From NCBI GenBank assembly GCA_016714225.1, contig JADJNS010000022.1, positions 62,001 to 126,000 on the forward strand: DNA of 64,000 nt, written 5' to 3'. The translations under genes and the position numbers were made by a program. Below, piece after piece: positions 19,860-28,694 of the stretch. The notes below the pieces were generated by a model. It was not told the origin of the DNA and searched no databases. It saw only the letters and a list, made by a program, of their open reading frames with translations. The stretch comes from Archangiaceae bacterium. Its GTDB lineage: Bacteria; Myxococcota; Myxococcia; Myxococcales; Myxococcaceae. The stretch's first letter is position 1; every line of letters starts with the position of its first letter.

Positions 19860-19913
19860 CACGACCACGTCCACGTCCACGAGGCGACCCGTCGGGACGT
19901 GGACGTGGTCGTG
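19860..19913. terminator. 19-bp perfect inverted repeat between converging genes
   Basis: Arms 19860-19878 (CACGACCACGTCCACGTCC) and 19895-19913 are exact reverse complements with a 16-base loop. It lies between the end of the plus-strand gene near 19829 and the end of the minus-strand gene at 19954, where a bidirectional terminator is expected. No T-tract follows on either strand, so factor-independent termination is not assured. Confidence 0.55.
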
Positions 19914-19953
19914 CCGGTCGCTTCGACGCCGGACTGCTCTCGACCGTGATGGG

Positions 19954-20427
19954 TCAGGCCCGCTCCTGATCGCCCCGCTTCACCTTGATGGTCCACTTGC
20001 CCTTCTTCGACGCGGTGGTGCTGCGCCAGGTGCGGGTGCGGCCGGGGGTGCTCAGCTTCACGTCGATGGTCGAGCGCACGTCGTTGCCGAAGATGAACTG
20101 CAGCGACACGTCGTCGTAGTTCGCGCCTTCGGGCAGGTACCACATGGTCCACCCGTGCACGGTGGTGTCTTTCTTCACCGGGCCGGTGACCGGCTCGACG
20201 CACTCGTTCTTGGTGTTGGCGTCTTTGCCGGTCGAGTCGACCTTGAGGCAGGCCTTGATCTCGACCAGGGCGGGGCCGCGATCCTTGCCGTTGTAGAAGT
20301 AGTCGAGCACGTGCTTGATCTCGTCGGCGGGCGGGGGCGGCTTGGCGTCAGCGGGCGGCGGCGCCGCGGCGTCTTCGGCGTGGGCCAGCGAAGCGAACAG
20401 CACGGCGAGCAAGAAGGTCGTGCGCAT
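19954..20427 (-). CDS. Secreted protein of unknown function
   Basis: A 157-residue protein with a clean signal peptide (RTTFLLAVLFASLAHA-ED), a short Pro/Ala-rich linker and a folded domain with two cysteines (EIKACLKVD, TKNECVEPV). It ends in a beta-rich basic region (KKGKWTIKVKRGDQERA). The ATG at 20427 was chosen because it starts the signal peptide; the open frame extends further but overlaps the divergent lepA upstream region. It is likely periplasmic. A secreted protein with similar layout lies at 49540-50121, but I could not establish homology by eye. Confidence 0.75.
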   Translation of the reverse strand: MRTTFLLAVLFASLAHAEDAAAPPPADAKPPPPADEIKHVLDYFYNGKDRGPALVEIKACLKVDSTGKDANTKNECVEPVTGPVKKDTTVHGWTMWYLPEGANYDDVSLQFIFGNDVRSTIDVKLSTPGRTRTWRSTTASKKGKWTIKVKRGDQERA

Positions 20428-20498
20428 GTTGGCGCGGGACCTTACCCATAGGCGCTTGCGAAGGCATCGATTAGTGCTACGAGCAGCCGCGCCGCCGA

Positions 20499-22308
20499 AT
20501 GCCTTCTGAGAACGCACATCCGGAACTTCTCGATCATCGCCCACATCGACCACGGGAAATCGACCCTGGCCGATCGGCTGCTCGAGAAGACGGGCACCCT
20601 TCACGCGCGCGACAAGCAGGCCCAGTTCCTCGACAACATGGACATCGAGCGCGAGCGGGGCATCACCATCAAGGCCCAGACCGTGCGCATGAACTACACC
20701 GCGCGCGACGGCAAGAAGTACGTGCTCAACCTCATCGACACCCCCGGCCACGTCGACTTCGCCTACGAGGTCAGCCGCTCGCTGGCCGCCTGCGAAGGGG
20801 CGCTCTTGGTGGTCGACTCGACCCAGGGCGTCGAGGCGCAGACCCTCGCCAACGTCTACATGGCGCTCGAGCACGATCTCGAGTGCATCCCCGTCATCAA
20901 CAAGATCGACCTGCCCTCAGCCGACGTCGAGCGCACCCGCGCCGAGATCGAAGACGTGATCGGCCTCGACGGCAAGCTGGCGGTGCCGGCGTCGGCCAAA
21001 GAGGGCATCGGCATCGAAGAGATTCTCGAGTCGGTGGTGAAGCACGTGCCGCCGCCCCAAGGGCTCGCAGACCGCGCCGCTCAAGGCGCTGGTGTTCGAC
21101 AGCTGGTACGACAACTACCGCGGCGTGGTGATGCTGGTGCGGGTGCTCGAGGGCACCCTGGCGCTGAAGCAGATCATCCGCCTGTGGAGCAACCAGAAGA
21201 AGTTCGAGGTTCAAGAGCTGGGCGTGTTCAGCCCGTTCTCGATGCCGGTCAAGCAGCTGATCGCCGGCGAGGTGGGGGTGCTGGTCGCGAACGTGAAAGA
21301 GCTCGCCGACGCCAAGGTGGGCGACACCGTCACCGACGACCTGCGGCCGACCGACTCGCCTTTCCCCGGCTTCAAAGAAGTGAAGCCGATGGTGTTCTCG
21401 GGCGTGTTCCCGGTCGACTCGGCGGACTACGAGAACCTGCGCGACGCGCTCGTGAAGCTGCGGCTCAACGACTCGGCCTTCACCTACGAGCCCGAGAGCT
21501 CGACCGCGCTCGGGTTCGGCTACCGCTGCGGCTACCTCGGGCTGCTCCACATGGAGATCGTCCAGGAAAGGCTCGAGCGCGAGTACAACCTGAACCTCAT
21601 CACCACCGCGCCGAGCGTGGTCTACAAGGTGTTCCCCACCGCGGGTGAGCCGTTCTTCATCGACAGCCCCGCCAAGCTCCCGCCGGTGCAGAACATCGAG
21701 CACCTCGAGGAGCCGTACCTCGTCTGCCACATCCACGTCCCCAACGAGCACCTGGGCGCGATCTTGAAGCTGTGCCAAGAACGGCGCGGCACCCAGAAGG
21801 GCATCGAGTATCTGGGCAGCAGCGGCACGCGGGTGAAGGTGACCTACGAGATGCCGCTGGCCGAGGTGGTGTTCGACTTCTTCGACAAGATGAAGAGCGT
21901 CAGCCGCGGCTACGCGTCGCTCGACTACGAGCTGGCGGGCTTCCAGACGTCCGACCTGGTCAAGCTCGACATCCTGCTCAACGGCGAAGCGGTCGATGCG
22001 CTCGCAATCATCGTGCACCGCGAGCGCTCGTATCAGCGCGGCCGCGACGTGTGCGCCAAGCTCAAAGAAGTGATCCCCAAGCAGATGTACGAGGTCGCCA
22101 TTCAGGCGGCGATCGGGGCGAAGATCATCGCCGCGAGACGATCCGCGCGATCCGCAAGGACGTCCTGGCCAAATGCTACGGCGGCGACATCAGCCGCAAG
22201 CGCAAGCTCCTCGAGAAGCAGAAGGAGGGCAAGAAGCGCATGAAGCAGGTCGGCTCCGTCGAGATTCCCCAGGAAGCTTTTCTCGCGGTGCTCAAGACGG
22301 AGGAGTGA
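20499..22308 (+). CDS. lepA: Elongation factor 4 (LepA), three frameshifts
   Basis: A ribosomal back-translocase GTPase of about 602 residues when repaired. G motifs are AHIDHGKSTLADRLLEKTG (G1), RGITIKAQTVRM (G2), DTPGHVDFAYEVSRS (G3) and NKIDLP (G4). The LepA-specific C-terminus is present (CYGGDISRKRKLLEKQKEGK). Breaks occur just after the ATG at 20499 (MPSEN, then HIRNFSIIAH, as if two bases were lost), near 21060 (extra C in CCCC) and near 22130 (one C missing). Each is a 1-2 base change in a housekeeping gene, so errors are likely. The lepB start follows immediately, so the two are one transcript. Confidence 0.95.
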
Positions 22309-23599
22309 GTGTCGACCGTCGCCGACGCGGTGAAGGCGAAGCTTCAGCCCGCCGACCTTCAAGCGCTGCGCAAGACCCGCTGGCTCGATCGCCTCACCAG
22401 CCTGTGGGCGCCGATCTCGATCTTCGGCATCGCCTTTTCGATCTACCTGGTGATCGTCGAGTTCTCGGTGTGCAGCTACCCGGGCCTCCAGCCGTGGCTG
22501 CAGGGCTTCGGGCTGATCATGCTGGCCTACTACCTGGGGCTGGTGGGCTTACGCGCGGTGGCCAAGGGCTTCATGGTCGACCGCAAGCGGCGCGCGGCGG
22601 CCGAAGAGCTGATCGCCGAGGTCGAGGCCCTGGCCGCGAAGAACGCCCAGGCGCTGGCCGGCAAGCCCACCGAAGAGCTGGCCGAGCGGCTGGTGGCGCT
22701 GGCCCGGGCGCTGGGCCTGCGGACAGGGCCCGAAGCGCCCGATCAAGGGCAGCGCGCGCTGTCGGAGAGCGCCGACAAGCACCTGAAGAAGTTCAAGCGC
22801 GGTTCGGCAGGCGACTTCGCCGGCGGGTTCGTCAAGGCGCTGCTGGTGGCGCTCTTGATTCGCAGCGTGCTGGTCGAGCCGTTCAAGATTCCCTCGGGCT
22901 CGATGATCCCCACCCTCGAGATCGGCGATCAGATCTTCGTCAACAAGTTCATCTACGGGGTGCGGATGCCGTTTCTCAACTTCGTGCCGTTTCAGATCGT
23001 GCGCGCGCCCAGGCGCGGCGACGTGATCGTCTTCAACAACCGCCTGGGACTTCGTGGTAAAGACTTCATCAAGCGCATCATCTCAGTGCCGGGAGACCAC
23101 CTCGAGGTGCACGGCGCCACCGTGAAGGTGAACGGCGAGGCGCTGCCCACCACGGTCGAGAACCCCGACTACCCGACCTGGGAGATGCCCAACTGCGACC
23201 AGGCCAGGACTTCAGTTGGCCGGCAGGCCCTACGTGGTTCCAGGCGACTGGCGCCCGCGTGCGGGTGACGCTCTCGCGCAGACCCTGGCAGAGCCGCCGC
23301 TCATCTTGAACCGCGCCTTTCCCAACGACTCGGACGTCGACGTGGTGGTGCCCCCGCGCAGCGTGTTCGTGATGGGCGACAACCGCGACAACAGCGAAGA
23401 CAGCCGGTTCGGGCTGGGCGCTGGCCGCGATCAGGGCGTGCAGTACGTGCCGTACGACGACATCAAGGGCAAGGCGACGGTGATCTGGCTCTCGCTCAGC
23501 CACGGCGGCCTCTTCGACTCGTTCTTCGGTGGCACCGGCATTCGTGGCGATCGCTTCTTTCGCTCGGTCACGATGTGCGGCGACGAGCCGACGCGCTGA
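22309..23599 (+). CDS. lepB: Signal peptidase I (LepB), frameshifted in the middle
   Basis: Cleaves signal peptides at the inner membrane. The GTG at 22309 directly follows the lepA stop. The N-terminus carries extra membrane helices and a charged helical insert (residues 30-160) before the anchor FVKALLVALLIRSVLVEPFK. The catalytic Ser is in IPSGSMIPTLEIGD and the general-base Lys in KDFIKRIISVPGD. The last conserved box is VFVMGDNRDNSEDSRFG, read in another frame after one or more shifts between about 23200 and 23290. The enlarged length of about 430 aa is usual for deltaproteobacterial LepB. The lepA-lepB order is widely conserved. Confidence 0.92.
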
Positions 23600-23654
23600 A
23601 GAGCGGGCCCCTGAACTCTTGACCAGCGTCGCGAGCCGCTGATAGCTCGAGCGC

Positions 23655-24077
23655 GTGCGGCCTCGCGGACAGATGACCATCTCGACGTGGCTGTTCATCA
23701 TCGCGGCGCTCGGGGTGCTCTACGCGGCGGTGGTCTACGTGCCGCCCTTCGTCGACAACATGAGCGTCAAAGAGGCGGTCGAGGTCGCGTTCTTGCGCGG
23801 CTTCACCTCGCCCGACGACATCGTGGTGCAAGACGTCACCTTGAAGCTCAACGGTGGGCCCACCGCGGTGGGGTACCACTACGAGACCGACGAGAGCGGC
23901 GTGGTGACCGAGGTGCCGGGGCTGGGCATACCCCCCGAGGGCGTGGTGGTGACCCGCGACGAGGGCACCCGCACCATGACCATCAGCGTCGACTACGACC
24001 GGGTGGTGAAGCTCAAGCCCACCAACAAGTACAAGACGATTCACTTCCACATCGAGAAGTCGCGAGACTTCCGGTGA
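23655..24077 (+). CDS. DUF4845-like single-pass membrane protein
   Basis: A 140-residue protein with a short basic start, one N-terminal transmembrane helix (TISTWLFIIAALGVLYAAVV) and an extracytoplasmic domain ending HFHIEKSRDFR. The arrangement, and its place right after lepB, match DUF4845 proteins. The GTG at 23655 is preferred because the RPRGQMT leader matches the family's usual basic start; the ATG at 23673 is the alternative. Its stop overlaps the pyrB start as GTGA. Function is unknown. Confidence 0.7.
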   Translation: MRPRGQMTISTWLFIIAALGVLYAAVVYVPPFVDNMSVKEAVEVAFLRGFTSPDDIVVQDVTLKLNGGPTAVGYHYETDESGVVTEVPGLGIPPEGVVVTRDEGTRTMTISVDYDRVVKLKPTNKYKTIHFHIEKSRDFR

Positions 24078-24965
24078 CGAAGCACCTGCTCGCGCTCGAA
24101 GGCATGCCCCGCGCCGGCATCGAGGCGTTCTTCGCCCGGGCTGCCGAGCACGAGGCGGGCGCCAGACACGGGCGGCCGCTCGACGGGCGGCTGATCGCCA
24201 ACCTGTTCTTCGAGCCGTCGACGCGCACCCGCTCGTCGTTCGAGACCGCCGCCAAGTCGCTGGGGGCCGAGGTGCTCAACTGGACGGTGGCCGGCTCGTC
24301 GGCGAGCAAGGGCGAGACGCTGCTCGATACGGTGCGCAACATCGCCGCGCTGGGGCCGTTCGCGATCGTGATTCGGCACCAGGCGAGCGGGGCGGCGGCC
24401 TTCGCCGCGGCCCACGTGCCGTGCAGCGTGATCAACGCCGGCGACGGGCGCCACGAGCACCCCCAGCCAGGGCCTGCTCGACACCTTCACCCTGTGGCGC
24501 CGGTGGAAGAACTTTCAGGGCAAGCGGGTGCTGGTGGTGGGAGACGTGCTGCACAGCCGGGTGGCACGCTCGAACCTGCACGCGCTGAAGGCCCTGGGCG
24601 CCAACGTCACCCTGTGCGGCCCGCGCTCGCTGGTCAGCGACGGCTGGGCCGCGCTGGGCGCCGAGGTCGACATCGATCTCGATCGCGCGCTCGAGGGCGC
24701 CGACGCGGTGATGGTCTTGAGGGTGCAGAAAGAGCGCATGGCCGACGCGTACTTCGCCAGCGAGCGCGAGTACCACCAGCGCTGGGGGCTCACCAACGAG
24801 CGGGCGGCGCGGCTCAAGGCCGACGCGGTGGTGATGCACCCCGGGCCGGTGAACCGGGGCGTCGAGATCGCCCCCGAGGTCGCCGACGGGCCCCGCTCGC
24901 TGATTCTCGAGCAGGTGAAGAACGGGGTGTTCATTCGCATGGCGATTCTGGAGAGCGTCAAGTGA
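24074..24965 (+). CDS. pyrB: Aspartate carbamoyltransferase catalytic subunit, one frameshift
   Basis: Joins carbamoyl phosphate and aspartate, the committed step of pyrimidine synthesis. Carbamoyl-phosphate loop FFEPSTRTRSSFETAAKSLG, then SSASKGETLLDT and IRHQASGAAAFAA are present. INAGDGRHEHP continues in another frame as QGLLDTFTLWRRW after an extra C near 24465 (a run of five C where four fit). The C-terminus with VMHPGPVNRGVEIAPEVAD is intact. The GTG at 24074 overlaps the upstream stop (GTGA), and the stop at 24965 overlaps the next gene's GTG. About 297 residues, normal for the family. Confidence 0.94.
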
Positions 24966-26035
24966 GCGCGCTGCTGCTCCAGAACGCGCGGGTGTTGGAC
25001 CCCGCCACCGGCGACGACGGTCAGCGCGACCTCTTGATCGTGGGCGGCCGCATCGCCGAGCCGCACAGCGCGAAGGTCACCGAGACCCGCGACCTCGAGG
25101 GGCTGTGGCTCTTTCCCTCGCTCACCGATCTGCGCTGCGTGCTCCGGGGGGCCGACGACGTGGCCGATGCCATCGCCGGCGGCTTCACCCGGCTGGTGGC
25201 TGACCCTTCGTCGGTACCGGTGAAGGCCGATGGGCTCTCGATCTCGACCGCAGCCGAGCTGACGCGGGGCAGCGAGCTGGGCGAGCGGCCGGTGTCTGCC
25301 CCGTGCCTGTCGAGCGGCTTCGCGCCGGTGGCGACGCTGGGGCTGTTGCGGCGCGCGCTGCAGCACGCCGAGCGCAAGGTGGTGATGCTGCACGCCGAAG
25401 ATCTCACCTTGAGCTCGGGGGCGGTGATCGGCGAGGGGTCGACCGCGCTGCGGCTGGGCCTGGCGGGCGCGCCGGCCGAGGCCGAGGTGGCAGCGGTGGC
25501 CGCGGCGCTGGCCGTGCTCGAGGGCACCGGCGGGCGGCTGCACTTCGCGCACCTCACCTGCAAGGGCAGCGTCGAGCGGGTGGCGTGGGCGAGGCGGGCG
25601 GGGTTGCCGGTGACCGCCGACGCCGCGCCGCACCACCTGCGCGACGACGAGTCGAAGGCAGCAGGGTACTCGCTCGAGGCGCGGGTGTGGCCTCCGCTGC
25701 GCTCGCGCGCCGACGTCGAGGCGGTCAAGCGCGCGGTGATCGACGGCACGCTCGACGCGGTGGCCACCGACCACCGCCGGCCTGGCATTCTCGAGCGCGA
25801 GCACCCCTTCGAGATGGCCGCCTGGGGCCGCTGCGCGCTGCGCACCGCGTTCGCCGAGGTGGTGGCGGCGGGGGTGAGCGCCTCGCGCGCGGTGGCGCTG
25901 TTCACCACCGGCCCCGCCGAGGTGCTGGGGCAGGCCGCGCCTTCACTTCAGGTGGGGGCCGCCGCTGATCTGGCGGTGTTCGACCCGCAAGCCAACCGCA
26001 TGCGCTACACGTTCGTTCAAGGAGCTGCCCGATGA
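24962..26035 (+). CDS. pyrC: Dihydroorotase-like protein lacking the HxH motif (PyrX/PyrC'-like)
   Basis: A 357-residue amidohydrolase-fold homologue of dihydroorotase, overlapping pyrB at the start (GTGA) and carA at the end (ATGA). The first metal-binding motif, normally DxHxHxR, reads TDLRCVLRG, so both histidines are gone. Later motifs are partly kept: VMLHAEDLTL, FAHLTCKGSVERV, ADAAPHHL and ATDHRRPG. The protein is also shorter than typical bacterial enzymes. In pseudomonads an inactive dihydroorotase of this kind is needed to assemble aspartate carbamoyltransferase; a structural role with PyrB is inferred. An active PyrC would then be encoded elsewhere. Confidence 0.85.
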   Translation: MSALLLQNARVLDPATGDDGQRDLLIVGGRIAEPHSAKVTETRDLEGLWLFPSLTDLRCVLRGADDVADAIAGGFTRLVADPSSVPVKADGLSISTAAELTRGSELGERPVSAPCLSSGFAPVATLGLLRRALQHAERKVVMLHAEDLTLSSGAVIGEGSTALRLGLAGAPAEAEVAAVAAALAVLEGTGGRLHFAHLTCKGSVERVAWARRAGLPVTADAAPHHLRDDESKAAGYSLEARVWPPLRSRADVEAVKRAVIDGTLDAVATDHRRPGILEREHPFEMAAWGRCALRTAFAEVVAAGVSASRAVALFTTGPAEVLGQAAPSLQVGAAADLAVFDPQANRMRYTFVQGAAR

Positions 26036-27159
26036 AACCCGCCGTACTCGCACTCGCCGATGGCACCGTGTTCGAGGGCCGCACCTTCGGCGCGAGCGCC
26101 GACGCGGTCGGTGAAGTGGTCTTCAACACCTCGATGTTCGGGTACCAGGAAATACTCACCGACCCGTCGTACGTCGGGCAGATCGTGACGATGGCGTACC
26201 CGCACATCGGCAACGTGGGCACCAACCCCGACGACGACGAGAGCGAGCGGCCGCACGCGGTGGGCATGGTGGCGCGCGAGTTCAGCGAGCCTTCGAACTG
26301 GCGGAGCACCGCGTCGCTGAACGACTACCTGGCGAAGTGGGGCGTGGGCGGCCTCGACGGCATCGACACCCGGCAGCTGGTGCGCCACCTGCGCAACAAC
26401 GGCTCGCAGCTGGGGGTCATCTCGACCGAGAAGGTCTCGCACCAGGCGCTGGTGGCGAAGGCGAAGGCCGCGCCCCCGATGGAGGGGCTCGATCTGGCGA
26501 GCGGCATCTCGACGAAGAAGACCTACCGGTGGACGAAAGGCACCCCCGACACGCTCGAGGGCAAGCCGGCGCCGGCGCCGGCCGGCCGCTTCGAGGTGGT
26601 GGCGATCGACTACGGGCTCAAGAAGTCGATGCTGCAGTTCCTGGTCGACGTGGGCTGCAACGTGACGGTGATGCCGTCGAGCGCCAGCGCCGACGAGGTG
26701 CTGGGGCAGAAGCCGCACGGGGTGTTTCTCACCAACGGCCCCGGCGACCCGGCGGCGGTGAAGGGCGCCGACAAGACGGTGGCCGCGCTGCTCGGCAAGG
26801 TGCCGGTGTTCGGCATTTGCCTGGGCCACCAGATTCTCGCGCTGGCGCTGGGCGGCAAGACCTACAAGCTCAAGTTCGGGCACCGCGGCGCGAACCAGCC
26901 GGTGCAAGATCTCGCCACCAAGAAGGTCGAGATCACCGCGCAGAACCACGGCTTCGCGGTCGACGAGAAGAGCCTCAACGGCAGGGCGGTGGTCACCCAC
27001 CTGAACCTCAATGACCGCACGGTCGAGGGGCTGGCAGTTCCCGACGCCAGGGCGTTCAGCGTGCAGTACCATCCCGAGGCGTCTCCCGGCCCTCACGACG
27101 CGCGCTACCTCTTTCAACGCTTCGCCGATCTGATGGCTGGAGTACCCCTGCCCCGATGA
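26032..27159 (+). CDS. carA: Carbamoyl-phosphate synthase small (glutaminase) subunit
   Basis: A 375-residue protein that releases ammonia from glutamine for CarB. The N-terminal domain shows GEVVFNTSMFGYQEILTDPS. The class I glutamine amidotransferase domain has LTNGPGDPAAVKG, the nucleophile Cys in FGICLGHQILALALGG, QNHGFAV and the His/Glu pair in SVQYHPEASPGPHD. All catalytic residues are intact. The start overlaps the pyrC-like stop (ATGA), and its own stop overlaps the next ATG. carB is not adjacent and not in this window. Confidence 0.97.
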   Translation: MKPAVLALADGTVFEGRTFGASADAVGEVVFNTSMFGYQEILTDPSYVGQIVTMAYPHIGNVGTNPDDDESERPHAVGMVAREFSEPSNWRSTASLNDYLAKWGVGGLDGIDTRQLVRHLRNNGSQLGVISTEKVSHQALVAKAKAAPPMEGLDLASGISTKKTYRWTKGTPDTLEGKPAPAPAGRFEVVAIDYGLKKSMLQFLVDVGCNVTVMPSSASADEVLGQKPHGVFLTNGPGDPAAVKGADKTVAALLGKVPVFGICLGHQILALALGGKTYKLKFGHRGANQPVQDLATKKVEITAQNHGFAVDEKSLNGRAVVTHLNLNDRTVEGLAVPDARAFSVQYHPEASPGPHDARYLFQRFADLMAGVPLPR

Positions 27160-27806
27160 GTGAGACCAGCTACCAGCCGGCGTTCGACGAGCTGGTGAAG
27201 TGGGCCACCCCCGAGGTGCGCCAGGCCGAGCTGCTCGAGGCCAAGGCCGAGTTCTTCGCCCTCACCGGTGAGATCTTCGACGACGACCGCCAGCTCGAGA
27301 TGCGCATGGCGTCGTTTCTCGAGCACTACGTGTTCGACCGCGTCTCGCCGCACCGCGGGCGCACCCCGGCGATGGAGTACTTCGAGAAGGTGAAGGTCGA
27401 AGACCCCGCGCGCGCCAACGTGTTCGAGGGCTTCACCCAGACGCTCCACGGGCTCTACGAGGTGCGCAAGCTGGGCAAGGGCTTCGTGCGGGTGCGCGAG
27501 CTGTTCGACGGCGAAGATCACGAGGTGATCGAGCGCCGCACCCTGGTGGGGCTGAACAAGGGCGACCTGGTGACCGCGCGGCTGATTCCCTTCTCAGACG
27601 GCCTGTGGTTCTCGGCGGCGTTCTGTTACCACCCGCCGGGCGCGTTCAAGTCGATCTTGAAAGAGGTGAAGCGCCGGCGCAAGCAGGAGCCGACCCGGCC
27701 GCGCACCGAGCTGATCTACGACTGTGCGCGGCGCTCGCTGAAGGCCGATCGCTACCGGCAGATCGCGATCGAGAAGATCTACGACTTCGTGAACCCCACC
27801 GTCTAA
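27156..27806 (+). CDS. Conserved-looking protein of unknown function at the end of the pyrimidine operon
   Basis: A 216-residue soluble protein, overlapping carA as ATGA. It is rich in charged helices (QAELLEAKAEFFALTGEIFD, EMRMASFLEHYVFDRVSP), has a central strand region (FVRVRELFDGEDHEVIERRT, GLNKGDLVTARLIPF) and a basic helical end (KEVKRRRKQEPTRPRTELIY). There is no signal peptide or membrane segment. I do not recognise a domain. Its coupling to carA suggests co-expression with pyrimidine synthesis but says nothing firm about function. Confidence 0.8.
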   Translation: MSETSYQPAFDELVKWATPEVRQAELLEAKAEFFALTGEIFDDDRQLEMRMASFLEHYVFDRVSPHRGRTPAMEYFEKVKVEDPARANVFEGFTQTLHGLYEVRKLGKGFVRVRELFDGEDHEVIERRTLVGLNKGDLVTARLIPFSDGLWFSAAFCYHPPGAFKSILKEVKRRRKQEPTRPRTELIYDCARRSLKADRYRQIAIEKIYDFVNPTV

Positions 27807-27816
27807 AAGCCGTTCT

Positions 27817-28185
27817 TCAGCGCTCGTCGAGCAGCTCGAGGTAGTCGCGCAGCTGCTCGAGCGCGTCGTCGGCCATCTGCGAAAACTCGACGCCGAAGCC
27901 CACCGCCGACACGGTGACGTGCGCCACGGTGGGGTGCTTCACCTCGCGGCGGCTGGTGCCGAGGCGGGTCACCAGCCCGCGGGCCGACCAGGCGCTGCCG
28001 CCGGGCAGGGCGATGGTGAGGGTGAGCGGGTCGCCGACCTGGAGCTCTTGCAGGGCCGCGGTCTCTTCGATGAAGGCGCCGTGCTCGCTCAGGTCGAGCA
28101 CCTTGACCTCGAGGGCGTCGGCCCCCTCGCGCTCGAGCCTGGCGAGCAGCTCGCAGCGGTGTCTCACGGGGCGATCGGTGGTCAT
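27817..28185 (-). CDS. PilZ domain protein
   Basis: A 122-residue single-domain protein. The N-terminal RPVRHRCELLARLE supplies the basic half of the c-di-GMP site, though spacing differs from the RxxxR consensus. VLDLSEHGAFIEE matches the [D/N]xSxxG half. A barrel of strands follows (GDPLTLTIALPGGSAWSARG) and an acidic helix ends the protein. It converges on the pyrimidine operon, with 10 bp between the stops, and diverges from a second PilZ gene at 28338. It is probably a small cytosolic c-di-GMP effector; actual binding is not certain. Confidence 0.82.
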   Translation of the reverse strand: MTTDRPVRHRCELLARLEREGADALEVKVLDLSEHGAFIEETAALQELQVGDPLTLTIALPGGSAWSARGLVTRLGTSRREVKHPTVAHVTVSAVGFGVEFSQMADDALEQLRDYLELLDER

Positions 28186-28254
28186 CGAAGGCTTGGGGCT
28201 TCAAGAGCTGGGCGCCAAGCGTACACCGTACACCAATGTGGCAGGGCAGCGGCC

Positions 28255-28284
28255 TTGACGCCTCGAGACGCCACTCCTTACGCT
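28255..28284 (+). promoter_or_regulatory. Putative sigma-70-type promoter for the second PilZ gene
   Basis: TTGACG (28255-28260) and TACGCT (28279-28284) are 18 bp apart, about 54 bp before the TTG start at 28338. A short tandem pair, GTACACC, at 28221 and 28228 sits just upstream and could be an operator. Based on consensus match only. Confidence 0.4.
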
Positions 28285-28337
28285 AGAGGGTCGAACAGCC
28301 ACCCGGGGGGAAGCCGTTTCGTTACCGGAGGGCGTCG

Positions 28338-28676
28338 TTGACGACTGAGAACCGCAAGTTCACCCGAGTACCGACTCGGCTGCGTTGTTGGTGTGAAGGG
28401 GAGAACGTCACGGTGTATGCGCGCATCGGAAACCTCTCGGAGGGCGGCCTCTTCTTGCGCACCAGCACGCCCTTGAGTGAAGGCTCGAAGGCGACGGTGC
28501 GCTTCGGCGCCGAGTCGGCCTTCGAGGCGGTGGCGACGGTGGTGTGGGCGCGCGCCGACGGCGACAGCGGCCCGCCGGGCATGGGGTTGCGCTTCGAGGC
28601 CATCGATACAAAGCATCTCGACGAGCTTCGGAAGCTGATACAGAGCGAGGGGCAGGCGCCGAAGTCGAAGAGCTGA
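28338..28676 (+). CDS. PilZ domain protein
   Basis: A 112-residue PilZ protein. KFTRVPTRLRC carries the RxxxR element and RIGNLSEGGLFLR the NxSxxG element, so both halves of the c-di-GMP site are present. The remainder is a six-strand barrel (KATVRFGAES, AVATVVWARADG, GMGLRFEAID) and a C-terminal helix. The start is TTG, fixed by a strong GGAGGG (28327-28332) five bases upstream. Of the two neighbouring PilZ genes this one has the better consensus. It is followed 18 bp later by the metallophosphatase gene. Confidence 0.9.
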   Translation: MTTENRKFTRVPTRLRCWCEGENVTVYARIGNLSEGGLFLRTSTPLSEGSKATVRFGAESAFEAVATVVWARADGDSGPPGMGLRFEAIDTKHLDELRKLIQSEGQAPKSKS

Positions 28677-28694
28677 AGGGGCCGGTCAGATCCC

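Noticed and set aside
20499..22308. lepA considered as a pseudogene
   Set aside because: All GTPase motifs and the C-terminal signature are intact; the three breaks are 1-2 bases each and fall in a segment where many genes show the same kind of break.
22309..23599. Two separate genes in place of lepB
   Set aside because: The first part carries the catalytic Ser and Lys and the second the MGDNRDNSxDSR box; together they make one normal signal peptidase.
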